Source: an uncultured Eubacteriales bacterium
GTDB lineage: Bacteria; Bacillota; Clostridia; Oscillospirales; Oscillospiraceae
Direction of reading: 5' to 3'
Assembly: GCA_902475855.1 (NCBI GenBank)
Contig: CABSBF010000027.1
Location: 1 to 26,642, forward strand
Length of the DNA stretch: 26,642 nt
How positions within the stretch are numbered: position 1 is the stretch's first letter; every line of letters begins with the position of its first letter. The position numbers and the translations under genes were made by a program. Shown here piece after piece: positions 1-7,772 of the stretch. The notes beneath the pieces were generated by a model. The model was not told the origin of the DNA, did no database searches, and worked only from the letters and a program-made list of their open reading frames with translations.

Positions 1-26
1 TCGTGCGCTCTCGCGACAGCTTGTAC

Positions 27-55
27 ATGATACCACGGGTTCTACACTTTGTCAA
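27..55 (-). promoter_or_regulatory. sigma-A promoter reading off the left edge
   Basis: On the minus strand the boxes are TTGACA (plus positions 50-55) and TATCAT (27-32) with a 17-nt spacer. The -35 box is a perfect consensus. Transcription would leave the window at the left edge within about 20 nt, so the gene it serves is not visible. Confidence 0.6.
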
Positions 56-153
56 GCATTTTTTGAAATATTTTATCGAAATTTTTCCTACCACAACATA
101 TCCTTCTCGTTCTCTCCAAAAACGCCAGATATGGTGGTTCCATAAATTGTTGC

Positions 154-182
154 TTGCGTAACTTTCTTCGTTTTGCTATGTT
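154..182 (+). promoter_or_regulatory. possible promoter of the short peptide gene
   Basis: TTGCGT (154-159), 17-nt spacer, TATGTT (177-182). Both boxes are partial matches. The predicted start, near 189, would give a short leader before the ribosome binding site at about 201-207 and a transcript of roughly 130 nt ending at the terminator at 288-323. Confidence 0.4.
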
Positions 183-213
183 GAAATAAAAATGGTGAAA
201 TGGAGGAGAAATA

Positions 214-282
214 ATGTCCGCACGGGTTCTTTCCGCTTTGATCGCATGGGCAATGCTTGCAGCCGCTATTGCTGCAAGGTAG
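214..282 (+). CDS. possible 22-residue hydrophobic peptide
   Basis: A short frame of 22 codons plus a TAG stop. It is preceded by a strong GGAGGAG ribosome binding site ending 6-7 nt before the ATG and followed within 10 nt by an intrinsic terminator. The product begins MSARVLSALI and is almost entirely Ala/Leu/Ile/Val/Met with Arg at residue 4 and at the C terminus, so it could form one membrane-spanning helix. I do not recognise a family. The support is its context (promoter-like boxes, ribosome binding site, stop, terminator in the right order) rather than homology. It could be a small membrane peptide, a type I toxin-like peptide, or a chance frame. No antisense RNA signal is obvious. Confidence 0.4.
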   Translation: MSARVLSALIAWAMLAAAIAAR

Positions 283-287
283 CTACA

Positions 288-323
288 TAAAAGCCGAGAG
301 GCCATTGGCATCTCGGCTTTTAC
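288..323. terminator. two-way intrinsic terminator
   Basis: The arms AGCCGAGA (292-299) and TCTCGGCT (311-318) enclose a further GCC/GGC pair around an ATT loop. T tracts follow on both strands (TTTT at 318-321 on plus, TTTT on minus from the AAAA at 289-292). It ends the minus-strand operon that finishes at 329 and would also end the short plus-strand unit at 214-282. Confidence 0.85.
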
Positions 324-328
324 TTTTC

Positions 329-1435
329 TCATTCTTTTTCAAAGGTTTTTGCGATATCCTCCAGAAGCTGGCGGATGGGCAGATGCTGCGGGCAGGCCTT
401 TTCGCACTTTCCGCATTTCAGGCAGTCGGATGCACGTCTGCAGGGGCCGGTGTGCGACCGGTAGTGATAATCCGCGGTCCAGTCATCATAAAGCTGCTTG
501 CTGTTCATCGCCGCAAACAGATCCGGAATTGCAATATGCTGCGGGCAGCCGTCTGTACAGTAGCGGCAGGCTGTGCAGGGGATCAAATGCAATCCGGCGA
601 AGACCTCTTGTACACGCTCTATGGCCGCCAGTTCGCGCTCATTCAGCGGCACAAAATCTTTCATATAGCTGATATTATCCTGCATCTGCGCAAGGCTGCT
701 CATCCCGGAGAGCACCATACGGATGCCGGGAAAGCCCGCCGCGAAACGGATGGCATAACTCGCCAGGCTGCCGCCATGCAGTTCTCTCAGAATCTCTGCC
801 GCTTTTTCCGGCAGGTTTACAAGATTACCGCCCTTGACCGGCTCCATAACGATCACAGGCTTGCCGAATTTCCGGCAGAGCTCATAACAAGCGCGGCTCT
901 GAACCGTCGGATTGTTATAATCTACATAGTTGAACTGAATCTGTACAACTTCAATCTGCGGATATTCCGTCAGAATCTGTTCCAGAACCTCAGGGCTGTC
1001 ATGGAAAGAGAGTCCTACATGGCGGACTTTTCCCTCCGCCTTCAGCTCAAAGGCGGTTTCGTAGGCGCGTCGCTCCTTGAAATACTTGAAGATTTCTGCA
1101 TTCTGCGCATGCATCAGGTAAAAATCAAAATACTCTACGCCGCAGGCTTCCAACTGGCTCTCGAAGAAAGGACGGATATCCTCCTGCTTTTGAAAGAAGG
1201 AGTTCGTCAGCTTATTCGTCAGAAGATAGCGGTCGCGCGGATAGCGGCTGGTAAGACAGTCTTTCAATGCCCGCTCACTCTTGCCGTCAAGGTAGCCGTG
1301 CGCCGTGTCGAAATAGTTGAAACCGTTTTCCAGGAAGGCATCTACCATGCGGCAGGTTTCTTCCCTGTCTACTTCGCCGTCTTTCATCGGCAAGCGCATA
1401 CAGCCAAAGCCGAAATTCTTCTTGACTTTCTCCAT
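329..1435 (-). CDS. aldo/keto reductase with C-terminal 4Fe-4S motifs
   Basis: A 368-residue oxidoreductase of the large 'aldo/keto reductase, 4Fe-4S' group common in anaerobes. The N-terminal TIM-barrel region carries the AKR tetrad: Asp43 and Tyr48 in FDTAHGY, Lys75 in LLTNKL and His109 in FYLMHAQ. The C-terminal part has two ferredoxin-type clusters of cysteines, at 287/290/293/297 (CTACRYCTDGCP) and 338/341/344/348 (CLKCGKCEKACP), so electrons probably come from or go to an iron-sulfur carrier as well as a nicotinamide cofactor. The substrate is unknown. It is the last gene of a four-gene minus-strand operon, beginning 3 nt after the small membrane protein gene and ending just before a terminator. 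A link to the cell-wall genes upstream is positional only. Confidence 0.88.
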   Translation of the reverse strand: MEKVKKNFGFGCMRLPMKDGEVDREETCRMVDAFLENGFNYFDTAHGYLDGKSERALKDCLTSRYPRDRYLLTNKLTNSFFQKQEDIRPFFESQLEACGVEYFDFYLMHAQNAEIFKYFKERRAYETAFELKAEGKVRHVGLSFHDSPEVLEQILTEYPQIEVVQIQFNYVDYNNPTVQSRACYELCRKFGKPVIVMEPVKGGNLVNLPEKAAEILRELHGGSLASYAIRFAAGFPGIRMVLSGMSSLAQMQDNISYMKDFVPLNERELAAIERVQEVFAGLHLIPCTACRYCTDGCPQHIAIPDLFAAMNSKQLYDDWTADYHYRSHTGPCRRASDCLKCGKCEKACPQHLPIRQLLEDIAKTFEKE

Positions 1436-1438
1436 TGT

Positions 1439-1864
1439 TCAGCTTCTCCCTTCGTTTTCTCTGTTTTTCTCCAGGAGTGCGGCTGCCAGAAGAAGGTCTC
1501 GGATACGTCCGCTGTATAAGCCTGCCAGCACCAGCAGTCCCATTGCCAGCACAATTGCGGCGGAGAGCAGATAGCGGTTCCCCCAGCCGGCCAGTACGGC
1601 AGCGCCGAAATCCCCCAGAAAATACGCAGTAATCACCACTGCGGCAGCCAGCACCAACGCCGCTATGCACAAGACTCGAGCGCGGCGAAACCGCAGCGCT
1701 AGCGTCTTGCACGGCTCTCGCTCATAGGCTTGCTTTGTGAGTTCGGCATAGTGCGCCGGCTCTTCCCGGCGCAGTTCTTCTGAGAGCGTGCTCAGATATT
1801 TTTTCGCCGTCTTGTCTCTGGGGTCATCCAGAGCGGCCTGCAATTTGGCAAATTCTATTTCCAT
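1439..1864 (-). CDS. small two-helix membrane protein, unknown function
   Basis: A 141-residue protein. The first 60 residues are charged and helical (cytosolic), followed by two hydrophobic segments at about 63-83 and 98-117, and a short charged tail. I do not recognise a named family. The ATG lies one base after the TGA of the alanine racemase gene (TGA-T-ATG) and there is no strong ribosome binding site, so translation is probably coupled to that of alr. The stop is 3 nt before the aldo/keto reductase start. The reading frame is open over its full length and the operon spacing fits a real gene. Frames on the opposite strand here are shadows. Confidence 0.75.
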   Translation of the reverse strand: MEIEFAKLQAALDDPRDKTAKKYLSTLSEELRREEPAHYAELTKQAYEREPCKTLALRFRRARVLCIAALVLAAAVVITAYFLGDFGAAVLAGWGNRYLLSAAIVLAMGLLVLAGLYSGRIRDLLLAAALLEKNRENEGRS

Positions 1865-1865
1865 A

Positions 1866-2951
1866 TCATCTGTATTGGATCTTCATTCCCTTGACATGAA
1901 GCGGACTGACGGAGAGGACGGCAGGATCGCCGGCCTTGCAGTCCACCCCGCTGACATCCACCGCTGCGTGCAGCATTCCGATCTGTCCGACCACCGGGCA
2001 GCTTTTTCCGTCAATCTCCACCGTGAGGCGTCTGCGGCGCAACAGGCCGCGCAGACCGGACAGCATCAGATGGATGCAGTCGCGCACACGCGTAACACCG
2101 CTTTGTGCGCTGACACCGAAACCGTTATACCAGCCCACGGGAACGATAGCAACGCGGGTATCCCTGCCGGCTTTCCAGATCGCACCGTAACCCGTGGTAT
2201 GTCCCTTTGGTAAGACGCGCACCGTGTCGATCTGCGCCTCCACGTACCCCACCGGACGCAGTGCCGTCTGGAAGGGCATCCGTCCCAAAACAGCGGAGCC
2301 GAGGCGCACCGCATCGCAGTGCATCTCCGGAAAACGCAGGAAAGCCGAGGAATTGCAGCAGTGCACCGTGCCGGTCTCATATCCGGCGTCGCGGATTTTC
2401 TGCACAGCCGCCTGAAAAGCCGTAAACTCCGCCCGCGTGCGTGCCTCATTATTAAATGCACAGTCAAAATGTGTGTAGATCCCGCTGATTGCAATGTGCT
2501 TTTCCTCGCGGTACAGGTGCAGAATCTCTTCGACATTCTCCGGCAGGAAGCCGAAGCGCCCCATGCCGGTGTCGATCTTGACATGTACCTCTGCAACGTC
2601 GGCGCGCTGCGCTGCGATTTCATTAACGAGGGCGGCCATTTCCGCAGAGCCCACTGTCAGAATCACCCGCAGGTCGATCAGGCGATTGATTTCCTCAGCG
2701 TTTTCGGCAGAGCGCAGCATCAGGATCTGCGCCGTATCAAAGCCGTTCTCGCGCAGCAGCTCCGCCTCGCGCACCTCAGTCACGCAGAAGCGGTCGATGC
2801 CGTGCTCTGAAAGGCGCTGCGCCAGCGGAACAACTCCAAGACCGTAGCCGTTGCCTTTGACCACTGCCCAAATCTGCGCTGTACCCGCCTTGCGCTTGAG
2901 AAGCTCAATATTATAGGAGAGGCAGGCGTTCTCCACCACATATGCTTTCAT
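1866..2951 (-). CDS. alr: alanine racemase
   Basis: A PLP-dependent racemase that makes D-alanine for peptidoglycan. The 361-residue length is typical. The PLP lysine is Lys32 in the family motif VVKGNGYG. The partner catalytic tyrosine is most likely Tyr255 in TTGYGAIW. The substrate-binding His/Ser region is visible around HCCNSSA (197-203). Two motifs deviate: the usual PxGYADG(Y/F) is PVGWYNGF (271-278), and the usual G(R/Q)xxMDQ region reads GQIGMLHAAVDV (322-333). The protein is therefore a divergent member and could prefer another amino acid (VanT-like serine or other racemases share the fold). The start ATG has GAGGAC 7 nt upstream. It lies 15 nt after a FemAB-type gene, which supports a role in cell-wall synthesis. 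Confidence 0.88.
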   Translation of the reverse strand: MKAYVVENACLSYNIELLKRKAGTAQIWAVVKGNGYGLGVVPLAQRLSEHGIDRFCVTEVREAELLRENGFDTAQILMLRSAENAEEINRLIDLRVILTVGSAEMAALVNEIAAQRADVAEVHVKIDTGMGRFGFLPENVEEILHLYREEKHIAISGIYTHFDCAFNNEARTRAEFTAFQAAVQKIRDAGYETGTVHCCNSSAFLRFPEMHCDAVRLGSAVLGRMPFQTALRPVGYVEAQIDTVRVLPKGHTTGYGAIWKAGRDTRVAIVPVGWYNGFGVSAQSGVTRVRDCIHLMLSGLRGLLRRRRLTVEIDGKSCPVVGQIGMLHAAVDVSGVDCKAGDPAVLSVSPLHVKGMKIQYR

Positions 2952-2966
2952 TGTTTGTCCTCAGAC

Positions 2967-4016
2967 TTACTTTTTCTTTCTGCCAGGGCCGCGCAGAATC
3001 TTCCGGCGCAGATTATAGGCAAAGCCGAGCAGCTTATTGACTGCCGGACGGAACACGACCTCGATCTCACCCACATACTCTACAACCTCGCCGCGGAATT
3101 TGCGTTTGAACACATAGAGCCCATACAAAGGGCTGGACTCGTCCTCGACTGCAGCGATACCGCCGAAGTCATACAGACGGATCCCATTGGCCGCAGCCGT
3201 AGAGATCATCTTCCACTGCATGGCATAATTCGGCATCTTATCACGGTGACTGTTGGAGCTGGCGCCGTACAGGTGCAGGCTGCGGTTTCCATAGGTGATG
3301 TTGATCGCACCGGAGATTGCCTTGCCCTCGTAGTAGCTGAGGTAGAGCTTCAGGTGGTCGCCCATCTCGTCATACATCCGCTCAAAATAGGACAGAGGAC
3401 GCACGCTGAAATGGTCGCGCTCGCAAGTCTCCTGCATGATCTCATAAAACTCCGGCAGACTTTCACGGCCGCACTCGCGCACCTCGACGCCAAACTTCGC
3501 AGCACTGCGGATGGCATAGCGTGTCTTATAAGGGAAGTGCATAAACATCTCATCCGGTGTTCTTCCCGCAATGTCGAGAATATACACAACCGAGGGCTGG
3601 AGACTGGAGGAAAAATCACTGCCGTCAAACTTGAAACTGCCGCCCAGCGACTGCATGATCTGCACGAATTCTTCATCATCCTTGCGGATGTTCGGATCCA
3701 TTTTCAAAACGTAGCTCTTGTATTTCTTCGCAAGAACCTTTGCGCCCTCCATCAGTTCGGCCAGAAGCGCCTTGTCATGCGGGTCGCAGACCGGGCCGCG
3801 CGGGGCGTACATAATAGAGTAGCCCAGCACGATCGGCCGGATCAGTACCAGCATCCCGGCCTTGATCTTGCCGTCCTCTCCGCGCGCCGCAATGATTTCA
3901 GTGATAAATTTATTCTTGACCCTGCCCCACTCCGGACTCTGGTGGAACATTCCGTTGTCGCTGTGAAGCAGAAACTCCTCATATTCGCCGTATTGCTCTT
4001 TCGTTAAAATCTCCAA
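2967..4016 (-). CDS. FemAB/FemX-type peptidoglycan bridge aminoacyltransferase
   Basis: A 349-residue protein of the FemABX family. These enzymes use aminoacyl-tRNA to add residues to the lysine or other diamino acid of lipid II or its precursors, at the cytosolic face of the membrane. Visible family features include the N-terminal segment with FHQSPEWGRVKNKF, the 'YAPRGPV' strand, the central FPYKTRYAIRSAAKFGV segment, and the C-terminal LYDFGGI and LYVFKRKFRGEVVEYVGE blocks. The C terminus is very basic (RKILRGPGRKKK). It is first in the operon with alr, behind a TTGACA-N17-TATTAT promoter. Which residue it adds, and at which position, cannot be read from the sequence. Confidence 0.88.
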   Translation of the reverse strand: MEILTKEQYGEYEEFLLHSDNGMFHQSPEWGRVKNKFITEIIAARGEDGKIKAGMLVLIRPIVLGYSIMYAPRGPVCDPHDKALLAELMEGAKVLAKKYKSYVLKMDPNIRKDDEEFVQIMQSLGGSFKFDGSDFSSSLQPSVVYILDIAGRTPDEMFMHFPYKTRYAIRSAAKFGVEVRECGRESLPEFYEIMQETCERDHFSVRPLSYFERMYDEMGDHLKLYLSYYEGKAISGAINITYGNRSLHLYGASSNSHRDKMPNYAMQWKMISTAAANGIRLYDFGGIAAVEDESSPLYGLYVFKRKFRGEVVEYVGEIEVVFRPAVNKLLGFAYNLRRKILRGPGRKKK

Positions 4017-4066
4017 TGGAAAAACCGTCCTTTGTTCAATACTTTTCGCCTGTTTTCCTAATTATC

Positions 4067-4095
4067 ATAATAATCAAACAGGAGGCGATTGTCAA
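4067..4095 (-). promoter_or_regulatory. promoter of the FemX-alr operon
   Basis: On the minus strand: TTGACA (plus 4090-4095), 17-nt spacer, TATTAT (plus 4067-4072). The leader to the ATG at 4016 is about 45 nt. Confidence 0.75.
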
Positions 4096-4138
4096 GTCCG
4101 CGAGCGGTTTTTGCACCTCTGCCCGCAGAAACAAGCGC

Positions 4139-4167
4139 TTGCACGCGGCACGGGGCTGTGGTATACT
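4139..4167 (+). promoter_or_regulatory. promoter of the dihydropyrimidinase gene
   Basis: TTGCAC (4139-4144), 17-nt spacer, TATACT (4162-4167). The start would fall near 4174, about 32 nt before the ATG. It is divergent from the FemX promoter, with only about 45 nt between the two -35 boxes. Confidence 0.65.
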
Positions 4168-4205
4168 GAAGGCATCCAAATGAACAAGTAAAGGAGCTGT
4201 CTGGT

Positions 4206-5576
4206 ATGAAAAAACTGCTTCGCGGCGGCACTGTCATCAATGCCTCCGGCCGTCAGACCGCGGACGTCCTCATCGACGGTGAGAAGATCGCCGCCGTCGC
4301 GCCCGGGCTTTCCTGTGAGGATGCCGAGATCATCGACGTTTCCGGTAAGCTGCTCTTCCCCGGCTTCATCGACGCACACACGCACTTTGATCTGGATGTC
4401 TGCAACACAACGACTGCCGATGATTTTTATACCGGCGGCCGCTCCGCCCTGCGCGGCGGCACAACGATGGTCATCGACTTTGCCTGTCCAAACAAGGGAG
4501 AAAGCCTGCAATACGGTCTTGACCTCTGGCACAAAAAAGCCGATGGGCATACCGCCTGCGACTACAGCTTCCACATGACCATAGACGACTGGAACGAGGA
4601 AATCATAGCAGAGCTGCCCAAAATGTTTGAGCAGGGTGTTTCCTCTTTCAAAATGTATCTGACCTATCCCGCCATGATGATAGGCGATGAGAACATTTTC
4701 CGCGCTTTGCAGGAACTGAAAAAGCTCGGCGGCATCGCCGGCGTCCACTGCGAAAATGCTGGGGTGATTGATGCTTTGATCGCGGAAAAGAAAGCCGCAG
4801 GCGAGTTCTCCCCTGCTGCGCATCCCCGCTGCCGGCCGGCAGAGTTGGAAGCCGAAGCCGTTGGCCGCCTGCTGAAAATGGCAAAGCTGGCGGACGTGCC
4901 GGTCATCGTGGTACATCTTTCCTCTGCGGCAGGTCTGCGCGAAATCGAGCAGGCGCGTGCGCTGGGGCAGAAGGTCTTCGTAGAAACCTGTCCGCATTAT
5001 CTGCTGATGGATGACAGCCTGTACTCCAGGCCCGATTTTGAAGGCGCAAAATACATCTGCGCTCCGCCCCTGCGCAAAAAACTGGACAACGAAGTCCTCT
5101 GGAATGCGCTGGCTACCGGAGAAATCCAAACCGTGTCCACTGACCATTGCAGCTTCACGCTGGCACAGAAGTCCGCCGGCCGAGAGGATTTCACCAAGAT
5201 TCCCGGCGGTATGCCCGGCGTGGAAACCCGCGGTGTTCTGCTGTATACCTATGGCGTAGCCGCCGGACGCATCTCCGCCGAGCGCATGGTGGATGTGTTG
5301 TCCGAGACACCCGCCAGACTCTACGGTGCCTATCCGCGCAAGGGCTGCATCATGCCCGGCGCGGACGCGGATATTGTGGTCTACGACCCAGAGGGCAAAA
5401 CCGTTGTGACAGCAGCCGATCAGGCTGCGAATGTGGATTACGCCCCCTTTGAGGGCTATGAGATCGCCGGTCACATCGCAAAGGTTTTTCTGCGCGGCTC
5501 GCTCCGCGTGGAGGAGGGAACGATTCTCGATGACTGCGGCGGCCAGTTTATCCCGCGCGGCAAGTGCGAGTTGTGA
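4206..5576 (+). CDS. dihydropyrimidinase / D-hydantoinase
   Basis: A 456-residue amidohydrolase that opens the ring of dihydropyrimidines or 5-substituted hydantoins. The complete binuclear metal site is visible: His58 and His60 (DAHTHFD), the lysine to be carboxylated Lys149 (SSFKMYLTYP), His181 (GVHCEN), His237 (VVHLSS) and Asp313 (STDHCSF). The FPGFIDAHTH and CPHYLL motifs are those of the dihydropyrimidinase branch rather than dihydroorotase or allantoinase. The ATG has AAGGAG 8 nt upstream. It is a single-gene unit by spacing, upstream of a dCMP deaminase with its own promoter, so a pyrimidine-catabolic role is plausible. The real substrate is uncertain because hydantoinases and dihydropyrimidinases share these residues. 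Confidence 0.92.
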   Translation: MKKLLRGGTVINASGRQTADVLIDGEKIAAVAPGLSCEDAEIIDVSGKLLFPGFIDAHTHFDLDVCNTTTADDFYTGGRSALRGGTTMVIDFACPNKGESLQYGLDLWHKKADGHTACDYSFHMTIDDWNEEIIAELPKMFEQGVSSFKMYLTYPAMMIGDENIFRALQELKKLGGIAGVHCENAGVIDALIAEKKAAGEFSPAAHPRCRPAELEAEAVGRLLKMAKLADVPVIVVHLSSAAGLREIEQARALGQKVFVETCPHYLLMDDSLYSRPDFEGAKYICAPPLRKKLDNEVLWNALATGEIQTVSTDHCSFTLAQKSAGREDFTKIPGGMPGVETRGVLLYTYGVAAGRISAERMVDVLSETPARLYGAYPRKGCIMPGADADIVVYDPEGKTVVTAADQAANVDYAPFEGYEIAGHIAKVFLRGSLRVEEGTILDDCGGQFIPRGKCEL

Positions 5577-5715
5577 CCGCAGTGCCGCCGGGCGCTTCCG
5601 GACCGCCGGCCTTCATGGACGTACTCTGTGTTTCATAAAAAGCGGCCTCTGTGGAGCAGAAACGTCAAATTTCGACCGTTTTCGCAGCGCTTTTCCACAA
5701 ATATCCCGAAAATGC

Positions 5716-5744
5716 TTGCTTTTTTTCAAAATGCAGTGTATAAT
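5716..5744 (+). promoter_or_regulatory. promoter of the dCMP deaminase gene
   Basis: TTGCTT (5716-5721), 17-nt spacer, TATAAT (5739-5744), about 30 nt before the ATG. The rest of the 203-nt gap after the dihydropyrimidinase gene shows no clear terminator with a T tract. Confidence 0.75.
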
Positions 5745-5779
5745 GCAGCTATCTTCCCAATACTGGAGGCTGGATTCCA

Positions 5780-6274
5780 ATGAGCCGCATCGACAAGGAA
5801 AACTATTATCTCGACATTGCTGAGACCGTACTGGAGCGCTCCACCTGTCTGCGCGCCGCTTACGGCGCTTTGATTGTGCGCAATGACGAGATCGTTTCCA
5901 CCGGCTACAACGGCGCGCCGCGCGGCCGCAGCAACTGCTCCGAGCTGGGCTACTGCATCCGCGACCGGCTGAATATCCCCTCCGGCCAGCGCTATGAGCT
6001 GTGCCGCAGTGTCCATGCCGAAACGAACGCCATCATTTCCGCAGCGCGCAGTGAGTGTATTGGCGGAACCATGTACCTTGTGGCGAAAAACGTTGTGGAT
6101 GGCCTGCTGCTTCCGGATCTTCAGCCCTGCCCCATGTGCCGCCGGATGATCATCAATGCCGGCCTTTCCAAGGTCGTCATCCGCCGCAGTGAAACCACCT
6201 ACGATGTCATCAATGTGCAGGAGTGGGTCTTCAACGACGACTCCGTCCTCGACCCCAATGAATTTCAGGCATAA
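5780..6274 (+). CDS. dCMP deaminase (ComE-type cytidine deaminase family)
   Basis: A 164-residue zinc deaminase that converts dCMP to dUMP for thymidylate synthesis. The zinc site and general base are present: His79 and Glu81 (SVHAETNAI) and Cys117/Cys120 (PCPMC). The early TGYNGAPRG block and the length match the deoxycytidylate deaminase group (ComEB-like). GGAGG lies 11 nt before the ATG. The gene stands alone between its own promoter and a terminator at 6284-6314. Confidence 0.93.
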   Translation: MSRIDKENYYLDIAETVLERSTCLRAAYGALIVRNDEIVSTGYNGAPRGRSNCSELGYCIRDRLNIPSGQRYELCRSVHAETNAIISAARSECIGGTMYLVAKNVVDGLLLPDLQPCPMCRRMIINAGLSKVVIRRSETTYDVINVQEWVFNDDSVLDPNEFQA

Positions 6275-6283
6275 GCCATCCTC

Positions 6284-6314
6284 GCGGCCGTTCTGTGGAG
6301 CGGCCGCGTTTTTT
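6284..6314 (+). terminator. terminator of the dCMP deaminase gene
   Basis: GCGGCCG (6284-6290) and CGGCCGC (6301-6307) form a 7-bp GC stem around a 10-nt loop, followed by GTTTTTT. Confidence 0.85.
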
Positions 6315-6374
6315 ACCCTGCCCCGTTTGATTTTCCGTATTTCCGGGGAAACTTGGGACAAGGAGGGATTTTTT

Positions 6375-6647
6375 ATGGTCAAGGGAACTTCCCGGCAGGT
6401 GCTTGTGGTCAAGTCGCCGAATCCGCATCTCTTTGAGCAGGCGATCTTTCTTCTGCGCGAAGATGCATCCGAACAGGATGGCGTCACGCCAAGAGAGCTT
6501 TTAGCGGAAGCGCAGTCGATCGCGGAGTCCTATGCCACACGGGGCCTGCGGAAAAAGCGTCCTGTTCTGCGCCGTTTTCTCTGGGCGCTGTGCGGCGCGG
6601 CGCCGGTCGCGGCAGCATGGCTGGCCAGTGTCGTTTTTCTGAGCTGA
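6375..6647 (+). CDS. small conserved-type membrane protein, unknown function
   Basis: A 90-residue protein beginning MVKGTSRQVLVVKSPNP. The start is chosen by AAGGAGGG, which ends 8 nt before this ATG; longer frames upstream run through the previous terminator. The N-terminal two thirds are soluble and include a 'PNPHLFEQAIFLLRED' segment. A basic stretch (RKKRPVLRR) then precedes one membrane helix at the C terminus. Proteins of this shape occur in Oscillospiraceae genomes and, as I recall, are sometimes mislabelled as translation initiation factor 2. I see nothing to support that name. It is flanked by terminators on both sides, so it forms its own unit. No function can be assigned. Confidence 0.75.
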   Translation: MVKGTSRQVLVVKSPNPHLFEQAIFLLREDASEQDGVTPRELLAEAQSIAESYATRGLRKKRPVLRRFLWALCGAAPVAAAWLASVVFLS

Positions 6648-6663
6648 ATACCTTGCAGTTTTG

Positions 6664-6697
6664 GCCCGTCAGATTCTTCGGCGGGCTGATTTTTTTG
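6664..6697 (+). terminator. terminator after the small membrane protein
   Basis: GCCCGTC (6664-6670) pairs with GGCGGGC (6680-6686) with one G-T pair, loop of 9 nt, then TGA and a run of seven T. Confidence 0.85.
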
Positions 6698-6747
6698 CGT
6701 CAGTCGCCTCCGCATTCTGCGTATTACGATTTTTTTGAACGGACGAC

Positions 6748-6776
6748 TTGTCTTTTGGCTTGAATTATGGTAAACT
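6748..6776 (+). promoter_or_regulatory. promoter of dus and the sigma/anti-sigma genes
   Basis: TTGTCT (6748-6753), 17-nt spacer, TAAACT (6771-6776). The predicted start near 6783 lies after the ATG at 6780, which argues for the GTG start of dus at 6807. Confidence 0.5.
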
Positions 6777-6806
6777 GATTTGAAACGGCGAAAAGGAGGG
6801 ACCACT

Positions 6807-7772
6807 GTGCAGTTTTTGGGAAAGAGCATTGCCTCTCCCGTTGTCCTCGCCCCCATGGCGGGTGTCACGGACTATGCCTTTCGCACTGTCTGTGCGGAGC
6901 TCGGCGCGTCCGTCACCGTGACGGAAATGGTTTCCTCCCGAGCGCTGGTCTATCAGGACAAAAAGAGCCGCGCCCTTCTGCGCAAAAACGCGGGGTCTCT
7001 CTGCGGCGTGCAGATTTTCGGCAACGATCCGGAGGTCATGGCGCAGGCCGCTCTCCTTGCCGCAGAATACAGCGGCTGCGACTTCATTGACATTAACATG
7101 GGCTGTCCCATGCCGAAAATCGTCAATAATGGCGACGGCTGCGCTCTTATGAAGGATGTGCCGCTGGCCGGACGCATCATCCGCGCTGTCAGGGATGCCG
7201 TTTCCATCCCTGTCACCGTCAAAACCCGGCTGGGCTGGGATCGCGGCTGCATCAATGCCGTGGAGCTTGCCCGCGCCGCAGTCGAAAACGGAGCGGATGC
7301 AATCGCCGTCCACGGGCGCACCAGATCCATGCTCTACTCAGGTAGGGCGGACTGGGATAGAATTCGTGATGTCTGCGACGCCGTTTCCGTCCCCGTCATT
7401 GCCAACGGCGACATTGACTCTCCGGAGGCTGCGCTGCGCTGCCAAATGCACTCCGGTGCCTCTTTGTTCATGCTCGGCCGCGCCGTCTTCGGGGATCCCT
7501 GGCTGCTTGGGCAGGTCGGCGCCGCACTGAACGGTGAAGCGCCCGCGCCGCGTCCCGCGTTGGACGTGCGCATGGATCTTGCGCTTCGCCAGATCGAACT
7601 GGCCGCCGAGGATAAAGGGGAACATATCGCGTGTCTGGAGGCGCGCAAGCATCTTGCATGGTATCTGCGCGGTGTCGCGCACAGTTCGTTTTATAAGGAT
7701 CAAATCTCCCGGCTGTCTGCGTTGGAGGAGGTCTACGCGGTCGTGAAAGCGATCAAGCGCGATTTGAGGTGA
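6807..7772 (+). CDS. dus: tRNA-dihydrouridine synthase, DusB type
   Basis: A flavoenzyme that reduces uridines to dihydrouridine in tRNA. Counted from GTG 6807 it has 321 residues. This start is chosen because AAGGAGGG lies 8 nt upstream and the protein then opens QFLGKSIASPVVLAPMAGVTD, as in the family. An in-frame ATG at 6780 has no ribosome binding site. The catalytic Cys100 is in DINMGCPMPKI. The HGRTR, YSGRADW and ANGDI FMN/tRNA motifs are present in order. The last codons overlap the start of the ECF sigma gene by 4 nt (GTGA), so the two are translated together. It is first in the unit dus-sigma-anti-sigma. Confidence 0.93.
   Translation: MQFLGKSIASPVVLAPMAGVTDYAFRTVCAELGASVTVTEMVSSRALVYQDKKSRALLRKNAGSLCGVQIFGNDPEVMAQAALLAAEYSGCDFIDINMGCPMPKIVNNGDGCALMKDVPLAGRIIRAVRDAVSIPVTVKTRLGWDRGCINAVELARAAVENGADAIAVHGRTRSMLYSGRADWDRIRDVCDAVSVPVIANGDIDSPEAALRCQMHSGASLFMLGRAVFGDPWLLGQVGAALNGEAPAPRPALDVRMDLALRQIELAAEDKGEHIACLEARKHLAWYLRGVAHSSFYKDQISRLSALEEVYAVVKAIKRDLR

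Noticed and set aside
257..1519. 420-codon open frame on the plus strand
   Set aside because: It lies opposite the aldo/keto reductase gene, whose protein has clear motifs. No ribosome binding site and no family resemblance. A shadow caused by GC-rich third positions.
4092..5474. 460-codon open frame on the minus strand
   Set aside because: It is opposite the dihydropyrimidinase gene, which has a complete metal site. The antisense product has no recognisable domain.
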